The notes under the pieces: generated by a model
The model's input: only the letters and a program-made list of their open reading frames with translations
Databases searched by the model: none
What the model was told of the DNA's origin: nothing
Assembly: GCA_963770545.1 (NCBI GenBank)
Contig: CAVYQF010000006.1
Span: 1-64,000, forward strand
Origin: RYN-230 sp963770545
Lineage (GTDB): Bacteria; Actinomycetota; Actinomycetes; Streptosporangiales; Streptosporangiaceae
Reading direction: 5' to 3'
Length of the DNA stretch: 64,000 nucleotides
Part shown: positions 9,253-16,635 of the stretch, one piece after another
Numbering within the stretch: position 1 is the stretch's first letter
Layout: each line of letters begins with the position of its first letter
Translations under genes and position numbers: made by a program

Positions 9253-9509
9253 TCTGTGCCATCCGGGCTGCTATCACGTCTGACCCGCGGGGCGGGCTAT
9301 CCGTGAGTGATCGTGAGAGGCCCTTCGTTACCGGGGTTAATGGCACGGCAATGGCGCGACGATTTTGGCCCGACCTTTATCAATCACCCATTCCCCTGTT
9401 CCTCCCCGTCCTCCTCGGCAGCTGTCATCCCTAGGGCGGTGGCCGCCGCGTAAAGGCTCGCGGAGCAATTGCGAAGCAAGTCTTCTTCTTCGGGGAGTCA
9501 GCCTGATGA

Positions 9510-9800
9510 TCATCACGCCGTGGTAAGGATGCCGCCACCGGCGCCGCCGGAAGCGGTGTTGCCGTCGACAGTGCTGGCCTTGATGGCCGCGGGTGCCGCC
9601 GTTGACGATACCGCCAGCACTAGCCACCGGGCGGCCGCTGGCGGTGTTGCCGTTCCACCTGGCTGAAGTCGAAAACGAGGATGCTGCTGCCCACGCCCAT
9701 GCCGTGGGTGTCGTCGGCGATGTCGCCGCCTCCCCCGGCCGCGGTGTTGTCATCGAGGATGCCGTCCGCGCTAGCCGAGGTGTCGTGCGAGGGTAATTTC
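9510..9800 (-). pseudogene. Decayed parallel beta-helix repeat protein fragment
   Basis: Minus-strand translation in two frames gives repeated GNTASG, GGIVNGGT, STVDGNTASGGAGGGI and DDNTAAGGGGDI motifs. This is the right-handed beta-helix (PbH1/choice-of-anchor) pattern of secreted bacterial proteins. Frameshifts and stops interrupt it, and neither a start nor a signal peptide is visible. It is a remnant at the edge of the island. The call rests on the motif rhythm only. Confidence 0.45.
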
Positions 9801-9903
9801 CTATCATTAAACCCGTCAATATGCTAAGTTGTTATTGCTGGCTGCCTGGACCTCGCGCAGCGCTCACCATCGCAAATAGCGCCGAGGTAACGGAGTCCGC
9901 CAC

Positions 9904-10716
9904 ATGATCTATGACCATCGGCTGACCATCAGAGGCCTGCGCATTCACGCCCAATCGGCGGGCGAAGGCACCCCGCTCCTCCTGCACTCCGGCATCTTTA
10001 GCGAGATGCAGCACTGGGGGCCTCTCGTGGAGCACCTGCACGGCTTCCGGGTGATCATCTACGACGCTCCGGGCATCGGCTCCTCCCAGGTGCCGTCATT
10101 CCCGATGTCGATGCGGGGCCTGGCCGACATCGGCGCGGGCATCCTGGATCAGCTGGGTCTGGACTCCGCCCACGTCCTCGGCGTGTCGTTCGGTGGCGCG
10201 GTCGCCCAGCAGATGGCCATGTCCCACCCTGAGCGGGTAGACAGGCTGATCCTGGCGTCCACCTCGTTCGGCGGGCTCGCCATGCCCGGCCGACCCTCGG
10301 CACTGCTGCGGATGATGCATCCGCGCGGCTACCATCCCGATCGGCTTGTCAGGAGCGCGGGGGCCATGTTCGGCGGTCGGATGAGGACCGATCCGGAACT
10401 GGCCGCGGACCTCAAGATGTCCAAGCCGGGTAGCCTCCAGGCCGCGGCGTTCCGCCTGTCAGCGCTCGCCGGGTGGACCAGCCTTTACCACCTGCCGTCG
10501 ATCGGGCACGAGACGCTGGTCCTGTGCGGGGACGATGACCCGGTGACACCGCATGTGAACCACCGGACGATGGCGAGGCTGATCCCGTCGGCGCGGCTGC
10601 ACACGGTCAAAGGCGGAGGGCATCTCGTCCTGCTGGACAGCGCGCACGAGGTCGGCCCGCTGATCACCGCATTCCTGCACCGCGGCAACGAAGGGTCAGA
10701 GCTGAAGGCAGCGTGA
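9904..10716 (+). CDS. Alpha/beta-fold hydrolase
   Basis: The 270-residue protein has the alpha/beta hydrolase layout: oxyanion-side HSGIFSEMQHW, nucleophile elbow GVSFGG (Ser95), acid in CGDDDPVTP (Asp210-212 region) and catalytic His240 in GGGHLVLLD. It is cytoplasmic (no signal) and most like non-specific esterase or ring-cleavage-product hydrolases; the substrate cannot be read from sequence. It stands alone, preceded by an AT-rich stretch at 9795-9840 that could hold the promoter, inside the tRNA-Gly-bounded island. Confidence 0.85.
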   Translation: MIYDHRLTIRGLRIHAQSAGEGTPLLLHSGIFSEMQHWGPLVEHLHGFRVIIYDAPGIGSSQVPSFPMSMRGLADIGAGILDQLGLDSAHVLGVSFGGAVAQQMAMSHPERVDRLILASTSFGGLAMPGRPSALLRMMHPRGYHPDRLVRSAGAMFGGRMRTDPELAADLKMSKPGSLQAAAFRLSALAGWTSLYHLPSIGHETLVLCGDDDPVTPHVNHRTMARLIPSARLHTVKGGGHLVLLDSAHEVGPLITAFLHRGNEGSELKAA

Positions 10717-10769
10717 GATCCTCCCATGGCTGTTCGGGATAGGGCCACCCCACTTCCACCCGTACACTG

Positions 10770-11091
10770 CAGGCTGGCCCGGGCCACCTGCATGTTGCGA
10801 TCCGCGGCCAGCCAGCCCAGGCCCTGATCGCCGACCCTGAACAAGATGCTGGCCCCGACATGGTGCGCCTCGGCCGACAACGGGTACGCCTGCGAACGGG
10901 CCTTGCCGTCGAGCACGGCACAGGCAGCTTGCAACTGACCCAATAGGGCCGGAAGATGCTCCGTCAACCTCTGAGTACCGGCACGCCTGGTAATCGCGCT
11001 TGGCCCGCGCGACCGCGGCGGACCGTGAGGGCAAGTCCGGGGACTCGTCCAGGGTCGAACCGCTCGTGTCAGGGGCATAGGCGGCCAGCAC
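10770..11091 (-). pseudogene. XRE-family regulator, C-terminal remnant
   Basis: Two minus-strand frames together spell AAVARAKRDYQACRYSEVDG, then LPALLGQLQAACAVLDGKAR and AEAHHVGASILFRVGDQGLGWLAADR. This is the ligand-sensing C-terminal region of the large actinobacterial XRE regulator family, usually 'YQACRY...LP.L...AA...W.AADR'. The N-terminal helix-turn-helix is missing and the frame shifts once near 10960. It is non-functional. Confidence 0.6.
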
Positions 11092-11100
11092 GGCCGCGAA

Positions 11101-11433
11101 GGACTCGATGGGGCCGACCTGCGGGCCTTACTGGACGGCTGCCCGATGGCCGACGACGTGCTCGTGTGCGCCTCGGAGCTGGCCACCAACGCCGTCCTGC
11201 ACAGCCATTCCCGGCTGGCGGGCGGGACGTTCACCGTCCGCGGCAAGGTCAATCCCGGGAACTACTTCTGGCTCGAGTCGAAGACGAAGGCGGCCCGTGG
11301 ACTCCAGCGGTCGCCGATCCCGAGCGCGGCCACGGACTCGACATCATGCGCAGCCTGGCCGACGACTGGGGTATCGAAGGGTGATCACGACGGCCGGACC
11401 GTCTGGGTCCGCTTCGACTGGCTCAGCCCGTGA
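11101..11433 (+). pseudogene. HATPase_c serine kinase-like (anti-sigma) protein, frameshifted remnant
   Basis: Frame 1 gives LRALLDGCPMADDVLVCASELATNAVLHS (the N-box), then family sequence moves to frame 3 as VEDEGGPWTPAVADPERGHGLDIMRSLADDWGIEG (the G-box), and it returns to frame 1 for DHDGRTVWVRFDWLSP. One base is missing near 11270 and one is extra near 11382, so the two shifts compensate. The N-terminus is also degraded. The family regulates sigma factors or partner switching in actinomycetes, and it commonly sits beside XRE regulators like the remnant next door. Confidence 0.7.
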
Positions 11434-11600
11434 CGCCCACCGGGCCCAGCGGTGGACCACCATCGCGAACGTCAACGCATCCGCGTACTGCGGGACCAGA
11501 TCGGGCTGGCCCTGGCACGCTAATGGCACGGTGGATCAACAAATGCCCAGCAGAGGGAACGGGCCACGCCCGGGATACCGCCGGTGACCTGCAAAGAAGC

Positions 11601-11647
11601 TCGTGGAGCGGGTGACGAGAATCGAACTCGCACTATCAGCTTGGGAA
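11601..11647 (-). repeat. tRNA-Gly 3'-half direct repeat (att-like)
   Basis: These 47 bp are identical to 12555-12601, which is the 3' half of the tRNA-Gly gene with its CCA end and a few flanking bases. The other half is absent. Perfect identity suggests a recent integration or excision event. The repeat pair encloses the toxin-antitoxin genes as a cassette of about 0.95 kb; no integrase is present in it. Confidence 0.85.
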
Positions 11648-11879
11648 TCCGACGGATCTGCGCTGCCAGACTCGCTGACCAGCCAGGCCTGGGCACCGCC
11701 AGTAGCCGTGACTGACCCCTCGTCACCGTGACTAATTGCACGCTAATTGCACGGTGATCTTCCCCGGACCCGCGCTCACCCTGGCGGCGAAGATCACCGG
11801 CTGGCACTGCTACGTAGCCCGCTGCTGCCATGACATCCGGAAAAGTGCGATACTGGATGGTCCGACACCGGAGGTGACA

Positions 11880-12080
11880 GTGACGACGGACAGGGCGAAC
11901 GACCTGGCCATGCCATCCGGTCACGGCTCCGAGTCGCTGGATGAAGAGGCGCGGCGCAAGGGCATACGCCCGATCCAGTCTGCCGACGACCTCGCTCAGG
12001 ACGGCATCTTCGACACCGACGAGGAGTTGGATGCCTTCCTAGCTCATGTCGCCGAGATGCGTCACGCCGATCTTGCCTGA
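11880..12080 (+). CDS. Putative antitoxin of a type II toxin-antitoxin pair
   Basis: This small acidic protein of 66 residues lies 6 bp upstream of a PIN-domain toxin. The GTG at 11880 follows GGAGG at 11870-11874. The C-terminal half (DDLAQDGIFDTDEELDAFLAHVAEMR) is acidic and helical, as expected for the toxin-binding part, and the N-terminal half is short and polar. No clear DNA-binding fold is recognised. The role is inferred mainly from position. Confidence 0.65.
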   Translation: MTTDRANDLAMPSGHGSESLDEEARRKGIRPIQSADDLAQDGIFDTDEELDAFLAHVAEMRHADLA

Positions 12081-12086
12081 TCCGCA

Positions 12087-12494
12087 ATGGACTGGGTAAT
12101 CCTTGACACCGACGTCTCCTCGCTCAGCCTGAAGCGTCGGCTCCCGTCACCTGTCTTAACTCGTCTCATCGGCAAGCAACCGTGCATTACCTTCGTCACG
12201 CTCGGGGAACTGACTCAGTGGGCCGAACTGCGGCAGTGGGGACGACGCAACCGCGACGCGTTAGAGAACTGGCTCGGTGGTGTGATCGTCCTTCCCTTCA
12301 GGGAGGATGTTGCCCGGGCCTGGGGACAGATCTCCGCGGCCGCGATCCAGCGGGGACGGCCCAGGCCAGCCAACGACACTTGGATCGCAGCATGTGCCCT
12401 GGCCTACGGCCTGCCGCTCGCGACCCTCAACACGAAGGACTTCAAGGATTTCGCCGAACATGGCGGGCTGAGCTTGATCATCCAGGCCGGTTAA
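12087..12494 (+). CDS. vapC: VapC-like PIN-domain ribonuclease toxin
   Basis: The 135-residue protein has the PIN acidic set: Asp7/Asp9 in ILDTDVSS, Glu41 in TLGEL, Asp97 in ANDTWIAACAL and Asp118 in NTKDF. These bind Mg or Mn for RNA cleavage, usually of tRNA or rRNA, and block translation. It is co-transcribed with the antitoxin at 11880. The pair is enclosed by 47-bp tRNA-Gly repeats, which suggests that it stabilises a mobile island. Confidence 0.88.
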   Translation: MDWVILDTDVSSLSLKRRLPSPVLTRLIGKQPCITFVTLGELTQWAELRQWGRRNRDALENWLGGVIVLPFREDVARAWGQISAAAIQRGRPRPANDTWIAACALAYGLPLATLNTKDFKDFAEHGGLSLIIQAG

Positions 12495-12557
12495 TTGCAC
12501 GGGGTTCGAGAATGCCCTGTACGGAACTCGCAACAAAGCTAAGAAGCTCGGTCTTCG

Positions 12558-12631
12558 TGGAGCGGGTGACGAGAATCGAACTCGCACTATCAGCTTGGGA
12601 AGCTGACGTTCTACCATTGAACTACACCCGC
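12558..12631 (-). tRNA. tRNA-Gly(CCC)
   Basis: The minus-strand sequence folds into a complete cloverleaf: acceptor GCGGGTG/CACCCGC, anticodon stem TCAGC/GCTGA with loop TTCCCAA giving anticodon CCC, T-arm GTGCGAGTTCGATTCTCGTC region, and an encoded CCA end at 12558-12560. Two upstream partial copies show it served as an integration target. dcd lies 98 bp beyond on the other strand. Confidence 0.93.
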
Positions 12632-12729
12632 AACGCCTCGCCAGAGCCTTCCCGGGCTTGCTGACGCCGCCCGGACATAGTACCGGAAGCTCTGGCCGCC
12701 AGGGTGCGTGCAGCCGGTAGGTTGCCAGG

Positions 12730-13305
12730 GTGCTGCTCTCCGACCGTGATATCCGTGCGGAGGTCGATTCCGGCAGGGTCCGGCTCGACCCGTACTCGCC
12801 CGAGCTGATCCAGCCGTCCAGTATCGACGTGCGCCTGGACCGCTACTTCCGGGTCTTCGAGAATCACCGCTACCCGCACATCGATCCCGCAGTGGAGCAA
12901 CCCGACCTGACCCGGCTGGTGGAGACCGAGGGCAAGGATCCCTTCGTGCTGCACCCCGGGGAGTTCGTGCTCGCGTCCACCTACGAGGTGGTGACGCTGC
13001 CCGATGACGTGGCCGGGCGGCTCGAGGGCAAGAGTTCACTGGGCCGGCTGGGGTTGCTGACCCACTCCACGGCGGGCTGGATCGACCCGGGCTTTTCCGG
13101 CCACGTGACCCTGGAACTCTCGAACGTGGCCACGCTCCCGATCAAGCTCTGGCCGGGGATGAAGATCGGCCAGCTGTGCCTATTCCGCACGAGCTCACCA
13201 GCGGAGCACCCGTACGGCTCCAGCGTCTATGGCTCGCGCTACCAGGATCAGCGCGGCCCCACGCCGTCCCGGTCCTACCTGAACTTCTACCGCACGGACG
13301 TCTAG
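12730..13305 (+). CDS. dcd: dCTP deaminase (possibly bifunctional dCTP deaminase/dUTPase)
   Basis: The 191-residue protein from the GTG at 12730 has the conserved Dcd sequence LLSDRDIRAEV, IQPSSIDVRLD, GRLEGKSSLGRLGLLTHSTAGWIDPGFSGHVTLELSN (with the catalytic Glu), KIGQLCLF and the C-terminal lid GSRYQDQRGPTPSRS. It makes dUTP or directly dUMP from dCTP for thymidylate synthesis. The actinobacterial form often does both steps. The C-terminus is complete, so the degraded IS1182 just after it has not damaged the gene. Confidence 0.95.
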   Translation: MLLSDRDIRAEVDSGRVRLDPYSPELIQPSSIDVRLDRYFRVFENHRYPHIDPAVEQPDLTRLVETEGKDPFVLHPGEFVLASTYEVVTLPDDVAGRLEGKSSLGRLGLLTHSTAGWIDPGFSGHVTLELSNVATLPIKLWPGMKIGQLCLFRTSSPAEHPYGSSVYGSRYQDQRGPTPSRSYLNFYRTDV

Positions 13306-13376
13306 GAGGCCTGAATAAAGCAGCCCGGATTGCCGTGTCTGCGGCAGTGTGTTCGATGTCCTGGGATGATGGGGTT

Positions 13377-14929
13377 ATGCAGGGCAGAGAGCGGATGGAC
13401 CGGCAGTTGCTGGATGCTGGCGCGCTGGTCGGGCACCTGGTGCCGGCGGGGAGCATGTTCGCGTTCCTGGCCGCGCACCGTGGTGAGCTGTTCGGTGATG
13501 AGGATTTCGCGGACTTGTTCCCGTCGCGGAAAGGCGGCCGTGGTCCCGGCGAGCGTGATGGCGTCGGTGCTGGTGCTGCAGGTGCTGCATGACTATTCCG
13601 ACGCCGAGGCGGCGGAGGCAGCCAGGTGTGACCTGCGGTGGAAGGCGGCGTGCGGGTTCCCGCTGGATGATGGCGGGTTTGATCCCTCCACGCTGGTGTA
13701 CTGGCGACGGCGGCTGGCGCGCTCGGATCGCCCGCACCGGGTCAATGAGGCGGTCGCGAGGGTGGTCGCGCAGACCGGGGTGCTGAAGGGCCGGCGCCGC
13801 CGGGCGGTGGATTCGACGATCCTGGCGGATGCGGTGGCGACCCAGGACACGATCACCCAGCTGATCGCCGCGATCCGCGGGTGGCCCGGGTGGTGCCCGG
13901 GGCGGCAGGGCAGATCGCGGAACTGTGCACTGGCCACGATACAGCTCTCCCGGCAAGCCGCAGATCGACTGGGATGACCCGCAGGCCAAGGACGCGCTGG
14001 TCTCAGCGCTGGTGACGACGCGCATGCGCTGCTCGCCGTGCTGGACGACGGCGGGCCAGCCGAGCAGGCGGCCTCCGCGCTGGGCCTGCTGGCGCTGGTC
14101 GCCGGGCAGGACGTGGAGCCCGCGGAGGGCAGCGACGGGACTGATGGCCGGTGGAGGATCGCCCGGAAGGTCGCTGAGGACCGGGTGATCTCGGTGAACG
14201 ACCCCGAGGCCCGGCATACCCGCAAGTCGCCGGAGAACCGCCGCGACGGCTACCGCGCCCACCTCGCCGCGTGCCCGGAAACCGGGATCATCACCGGGGA
14301 GCAGCTCACGCAGGCCGCGGGGGAAGAAAACAGCGACGCCGCCATCGCGGCGGGGCTGCGGCCGCCGAGGACTCACCCGCCGGGGTTTACGGCGACTCGG
14401 CCTACGGCACCGGCGACCTGCGTGCGGCGCTGGAGGAGGCCGGGCACACCGCGGTGATCAAGCCCCGGCTGCTCAAGCCTGCCGTCGAGGGCGGGTTCAC
14501 CCTCGATGACTTCACCGTCGATGAGGCCGCCGGGACCGTGACCTGCCCGGCCGGGCTCACCCGGCCATCAGCGGCCGCCGGAATGTGACCTTCGGCGCGG
14601 CCTGCCGCGGCTGCCCGCTGCGCGGCCGGTGCACCGCGAGCAAGACCGGCCGGGCCCTGGTCCTGCACCCCCGCGACGCGCTGCTGCGGGCCGCCCGCCA
14701 CGACTGGGCAGCCCGGCCAGCACTGCGTGAGGACTACAAGAAATACCGGCCCAACGTGGAACGGGTCATCTCCCAGGTCGCCACCCGCGGCGGGCGCCGC
14801 CTCAAACTCCGCTACCGCGGCACCGCCCGCAACAACGCCTGGCTGAAGAACCGCACCGCCGCCCTGAACCTGCGCACCCTCATCACCCGCGGCCTGGCCT
14901 GCCAGAACGGAACATGGGCACTGGCCTGA
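13377..14929 (+). pseudogene. IS1182-family transposase, multiply frameshifted
   Basis: Starting MQGRERMDRQLLDAGALVGHLVP, the IS1182 pattern moves through at least five frames. Segments include VLQVLHDYSDAEAAEAAR, VDSTILADAV (catalytic Asp), DPEARHTRKSPENRRDGYRAHLA, GVYGDSAYGTGDLRAALEEAG (catalytic Asp), VTFGAACRGCPLRGRCT and RGTARNNAWLKNRTAALNLRTL. Frame changes lie near 13530, 13900, 14010, 14360 and 14570. The element is dead. Its ends could not be fixed; 14930-15076 contains no gene that I can recognise. Confidence 0.88.
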
Positions 14930-15076
14930 TCAGGAGGCCAGCAGACCCCAGGCCCGCTTGCGGGTGCCCCTTCAGCCTGCCAGGCTGGCCATAGGCGGGA
15001 AGAGCGACCACGTCGCGGCGAAGGGCCTGGCTTACTGCCGCATAGACGGCTTGTGGCTGGAGAACTTTGTCAGGGT

Positions 15077-15424
15077 CTAGACGGGGTCTGCCTCCGGCGC
15101 CGTCCCCAGCTGCCGGCGGACTTGGCGCAGCGCCTCGCGGAGCGTGTCGCACTCCGACTCCAGTTGCCTGATCCGGTGTTCCAGCTCCAGGACCCGGCGG
15201 ATCGAGGGCAGCGTCATCCCCTCATCCGCAAGCTGCGCCACATACTGGATGACGGTGATCTCGCGGCGGGTGTACCGGCGCTGCCTGCCGCTGGACCGCG
15301 ACGGCCGCACCACATCGTGCTCGTCGAGCCGCCGCAAGAAGGCCTGCTGGATTTCAAGCATGCTGGAGACCTGCCCGACGGTGAACAGCGGCAGGTTGTC
15401 GTCTTCCAACGGCAGTGAAGGCAT
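15077..15424 (-). CDS. MerR-family regulator (HspR-like partner of hsp20)
   Basis: The 115-residue protein has a MerR helix-turn-helix (FTVGQVSSMLEIQQAFLRRLDEHDVVRPSRSSGRQRRYTRREI) followed by a long coiled-coil helix (LELEHRIRQLESECDTLREALRQVRRQL). It lies downstream of a hsp20 C-terminal remnant on the same strand, an order common in actinomycetes, so it probably repressed the small heat-shock gene. The start is ATG at 15424. With hsp20 lost, its present target is unclear. Confidence 0.82.
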   Translation of the reverse strand: MPSLPLEDDNLPLFTVGQVSSMLEIQQAFLRRLDEHDVVRPSRSSGRQRRYTRREITVIQYVAQLADEGMTLPSIRRVLELEHRIRQLESECDTLREALRQVRRQLGTAPEADPV

Positions 15425-15444
15425 GACTCTCTCTATGGTGACCG

Positions 15445-15474
15445 CGGGCCCGGACAGCTGGCTGTCCGGGCCCG
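15445..15474. promoter_or_regulatory. Perfect 14-bp palindrome between hsp20 remnant and merR
   Basis: CGGGCCCGGACAGC and GCTGTCCGGGCCCG flank a TG loop, 20 bases before the MerR start codon. In RNA it would be a very stable hairpin in the hsp20-merR mRNA and could act as an attenuator or processing signal; as DNA it could be an operator. No T-run follows on either strand. Confidence 0.55.
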
Positions 15475-15497
15475 GCGGATTGATCCTAGGTGCTTGA

Positions 15498-15588
15498 TCA
15501 GGCAGCGATGCCCTTCGGCGCCTCGGCCTGGATCTCGACCTTGCGGGGCTTGGCCGCCTCGGCCAGCGGGGCCACAGCCTGCTGACTT
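15498..15588 (-). pseudogene. Hsp20 (alpha-crystallin) C-terminal remnant
   Basis: The minus strand reads AVAPLAEAAKPRKVEIQAEAPKGIAA and a stop, the typical C-terminal tail of actinobacterial Hsp20 proteins (usually LTVTIPLAEAAKPRKVEI). The beta-sandwich body is absent, because upstream sequence is replaced at 15589 by a small inverted-repeat element. The remnant confirms an ancestral hsp20-merR operon. Confidence 0.75.
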
Positions 15589-15651
15589 TTCCTACGCCAC
15601 GTGCGTTATGGCGGGTGTTTTGTCCAGTTTTGTGCGCACGTGGCGTAGGAA
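15589..15651. repeat. 63-bp inverted-repeat element at hsp20 breakpoint
   Basis: Seventeen-base arms (TTCCTACGCCACGTGCG at 15589-15605 and its exact complement at 15635-15651) enclose a 29-base loop. Homology to Hsp20 stops exactly where the element begins, so it marks a deletion or insertion breakpoint. It has no coding capacity and resembles a miniature transposon or palindromic repeat. From 15652 to 15859 I see no gene. Confidence 0.65.
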
Positions 15652-15859
15652 GAGTGGGCGGGAGAGGCCAGCGTGATGGGCGGATGGGCGGAGACGACCC
15701 CGGAGACTGAGGCAGGCCCTCTCGCTGGCCGATACGACCCGTGGGGCGGAGGACAGGCCGAGGCCTCCGGGGAGGGGGTGGAGGGGACGCGTGACTGGGC
15801 TGGGGCCGCGGAGCGGGGCGGTCCATGGGGCGGCTTGAGCTCGGAATCACCCTCGCGCC

Positions 15860-15900
15860 GTACGGTGATCGCTACTATCCGTGATTAGCGATTACTGTAC
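15860..15900. promoter_or_regulatory. Imperfect palindromic operator upstream of merR (15963)
   Basis: Arms GTACGGTGATCGCTA (15860-15874) and TAGCGATTACTGTAC (15886-15900) match in 13 of 15 positions around an 11-base spacer. The site is 62 bases before a MerR-family start codon. MerR proteins often bind such long dyads between promoter elements and regulate their own gene. Confidence 0.5.
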
Positions 15901-15962
15901 GCATCCGAACGCGTGGCCAGCGGACGGCACACGCAGGGGCAGACCCGGGGGAACGCACGAGT

Positions 15963-16634
15963 ATGGACACGATCGAGGACGTCGCAGGGCTGGTCAGCAT
16001 CGGCCAGCTGGCCAAGGCGGCGGGCGTGAGCAGCCGGACCATCCGCTACTACGAGGAGCTCGGGATCCTGCCCGAACCGCGGCGGACCAGCGGCGGCACC
16101 CGCAAGTACCCGCGTGAGTACTGCGGCTACATCGAGACCGCGCTGGCGCTGAAGGACCTGGGCTTCCGGCTGGAGGAGGTCAAGCCGCTAGCCCGGCTGG
16201 CCCTGGGCCGGGCCATCGCCCCCGGACAGCGGGCCAGGGCGGCCCGGCTGGTGGAGGACCGGATCCAGGCGCTGGACCGGCAGGTAGCGGTGTTGCGCCA
16301 GCTCCGCGAGTGCGTGGATCAGCCGGACGGGACGGTCAGCCTGGATCCGCTCGCCCTGCGCAACGGATCGGTGTCCCGGCCGGCCTTATGCTCGTCATTA
16401 GTGGCCGACCCGGCAGCCCCCCGGCCGGTCACCGGAACCCGATCCTCGGAGGCCGGGATGACGGACGGGATTATCCTGCTGGTGCTCATCGGCGTCCTGG
16501 TGGCGTTCGGCGTGACCCGGGGGCGGCGGCGCCTGGGCATCGGGGCCGGGAACGCCCGGACGTGGGTCGTCATCATCGCCGCCGTCGCCCTGGCCCTGGC
16601 CGCCCTGTGGGCGTACCAGACGCACAGCGGGTGA
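15963..16634 (+). CDS. MerR-family regulator with C-terminal membrane segments
   Basis: The first 120 residues are a normal MerR protein: SIGQLAKAAGVSSRTIRYYEELGILP helix-turn-helix, the wing GGTRKYPREYCGYIE and a dimer helix with LVEDRIQALDRQVAVLRQLRECV. Instead of ending near residue 140 the frame continues without a stop into two hydrophobic helices (GIILLVLIGVLVAFGVTRG and TWVVIIAAVALALAALWAY). Either it is a membrane-tethered regulator, or an internal ATG at 16459 starts a separate 58-residue membrane protein. The stop lies one base from the convergent PP2C gene. Confidence 0.75.
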   Translation: MDTIEDVAGLVSIGQLAKAAGVSSRTIRYYEELGILPEPRRTSGGTRKYPREYCGYIETALALKDLGFRLEEVKPLARLALGRAIAPGQRARAARLVEDRIQALDRQVAVLRQLRECVDQPDGTVSLDPLALRNGSVSRPALCSSLVADPAAPRPVTGTRSSEAGMTDGIILLVLIGVLVAFGVTRGRRRLGIGAGNARTWVVIIAAVALALAALWAYQTHSG

Positions 16635-16635
16635 G

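Noticed and set aside
13377..14929. An active IS1182 copy
   Set aside because: At least five frame changes make it non-functional, and clear terminal repeats could not be found.
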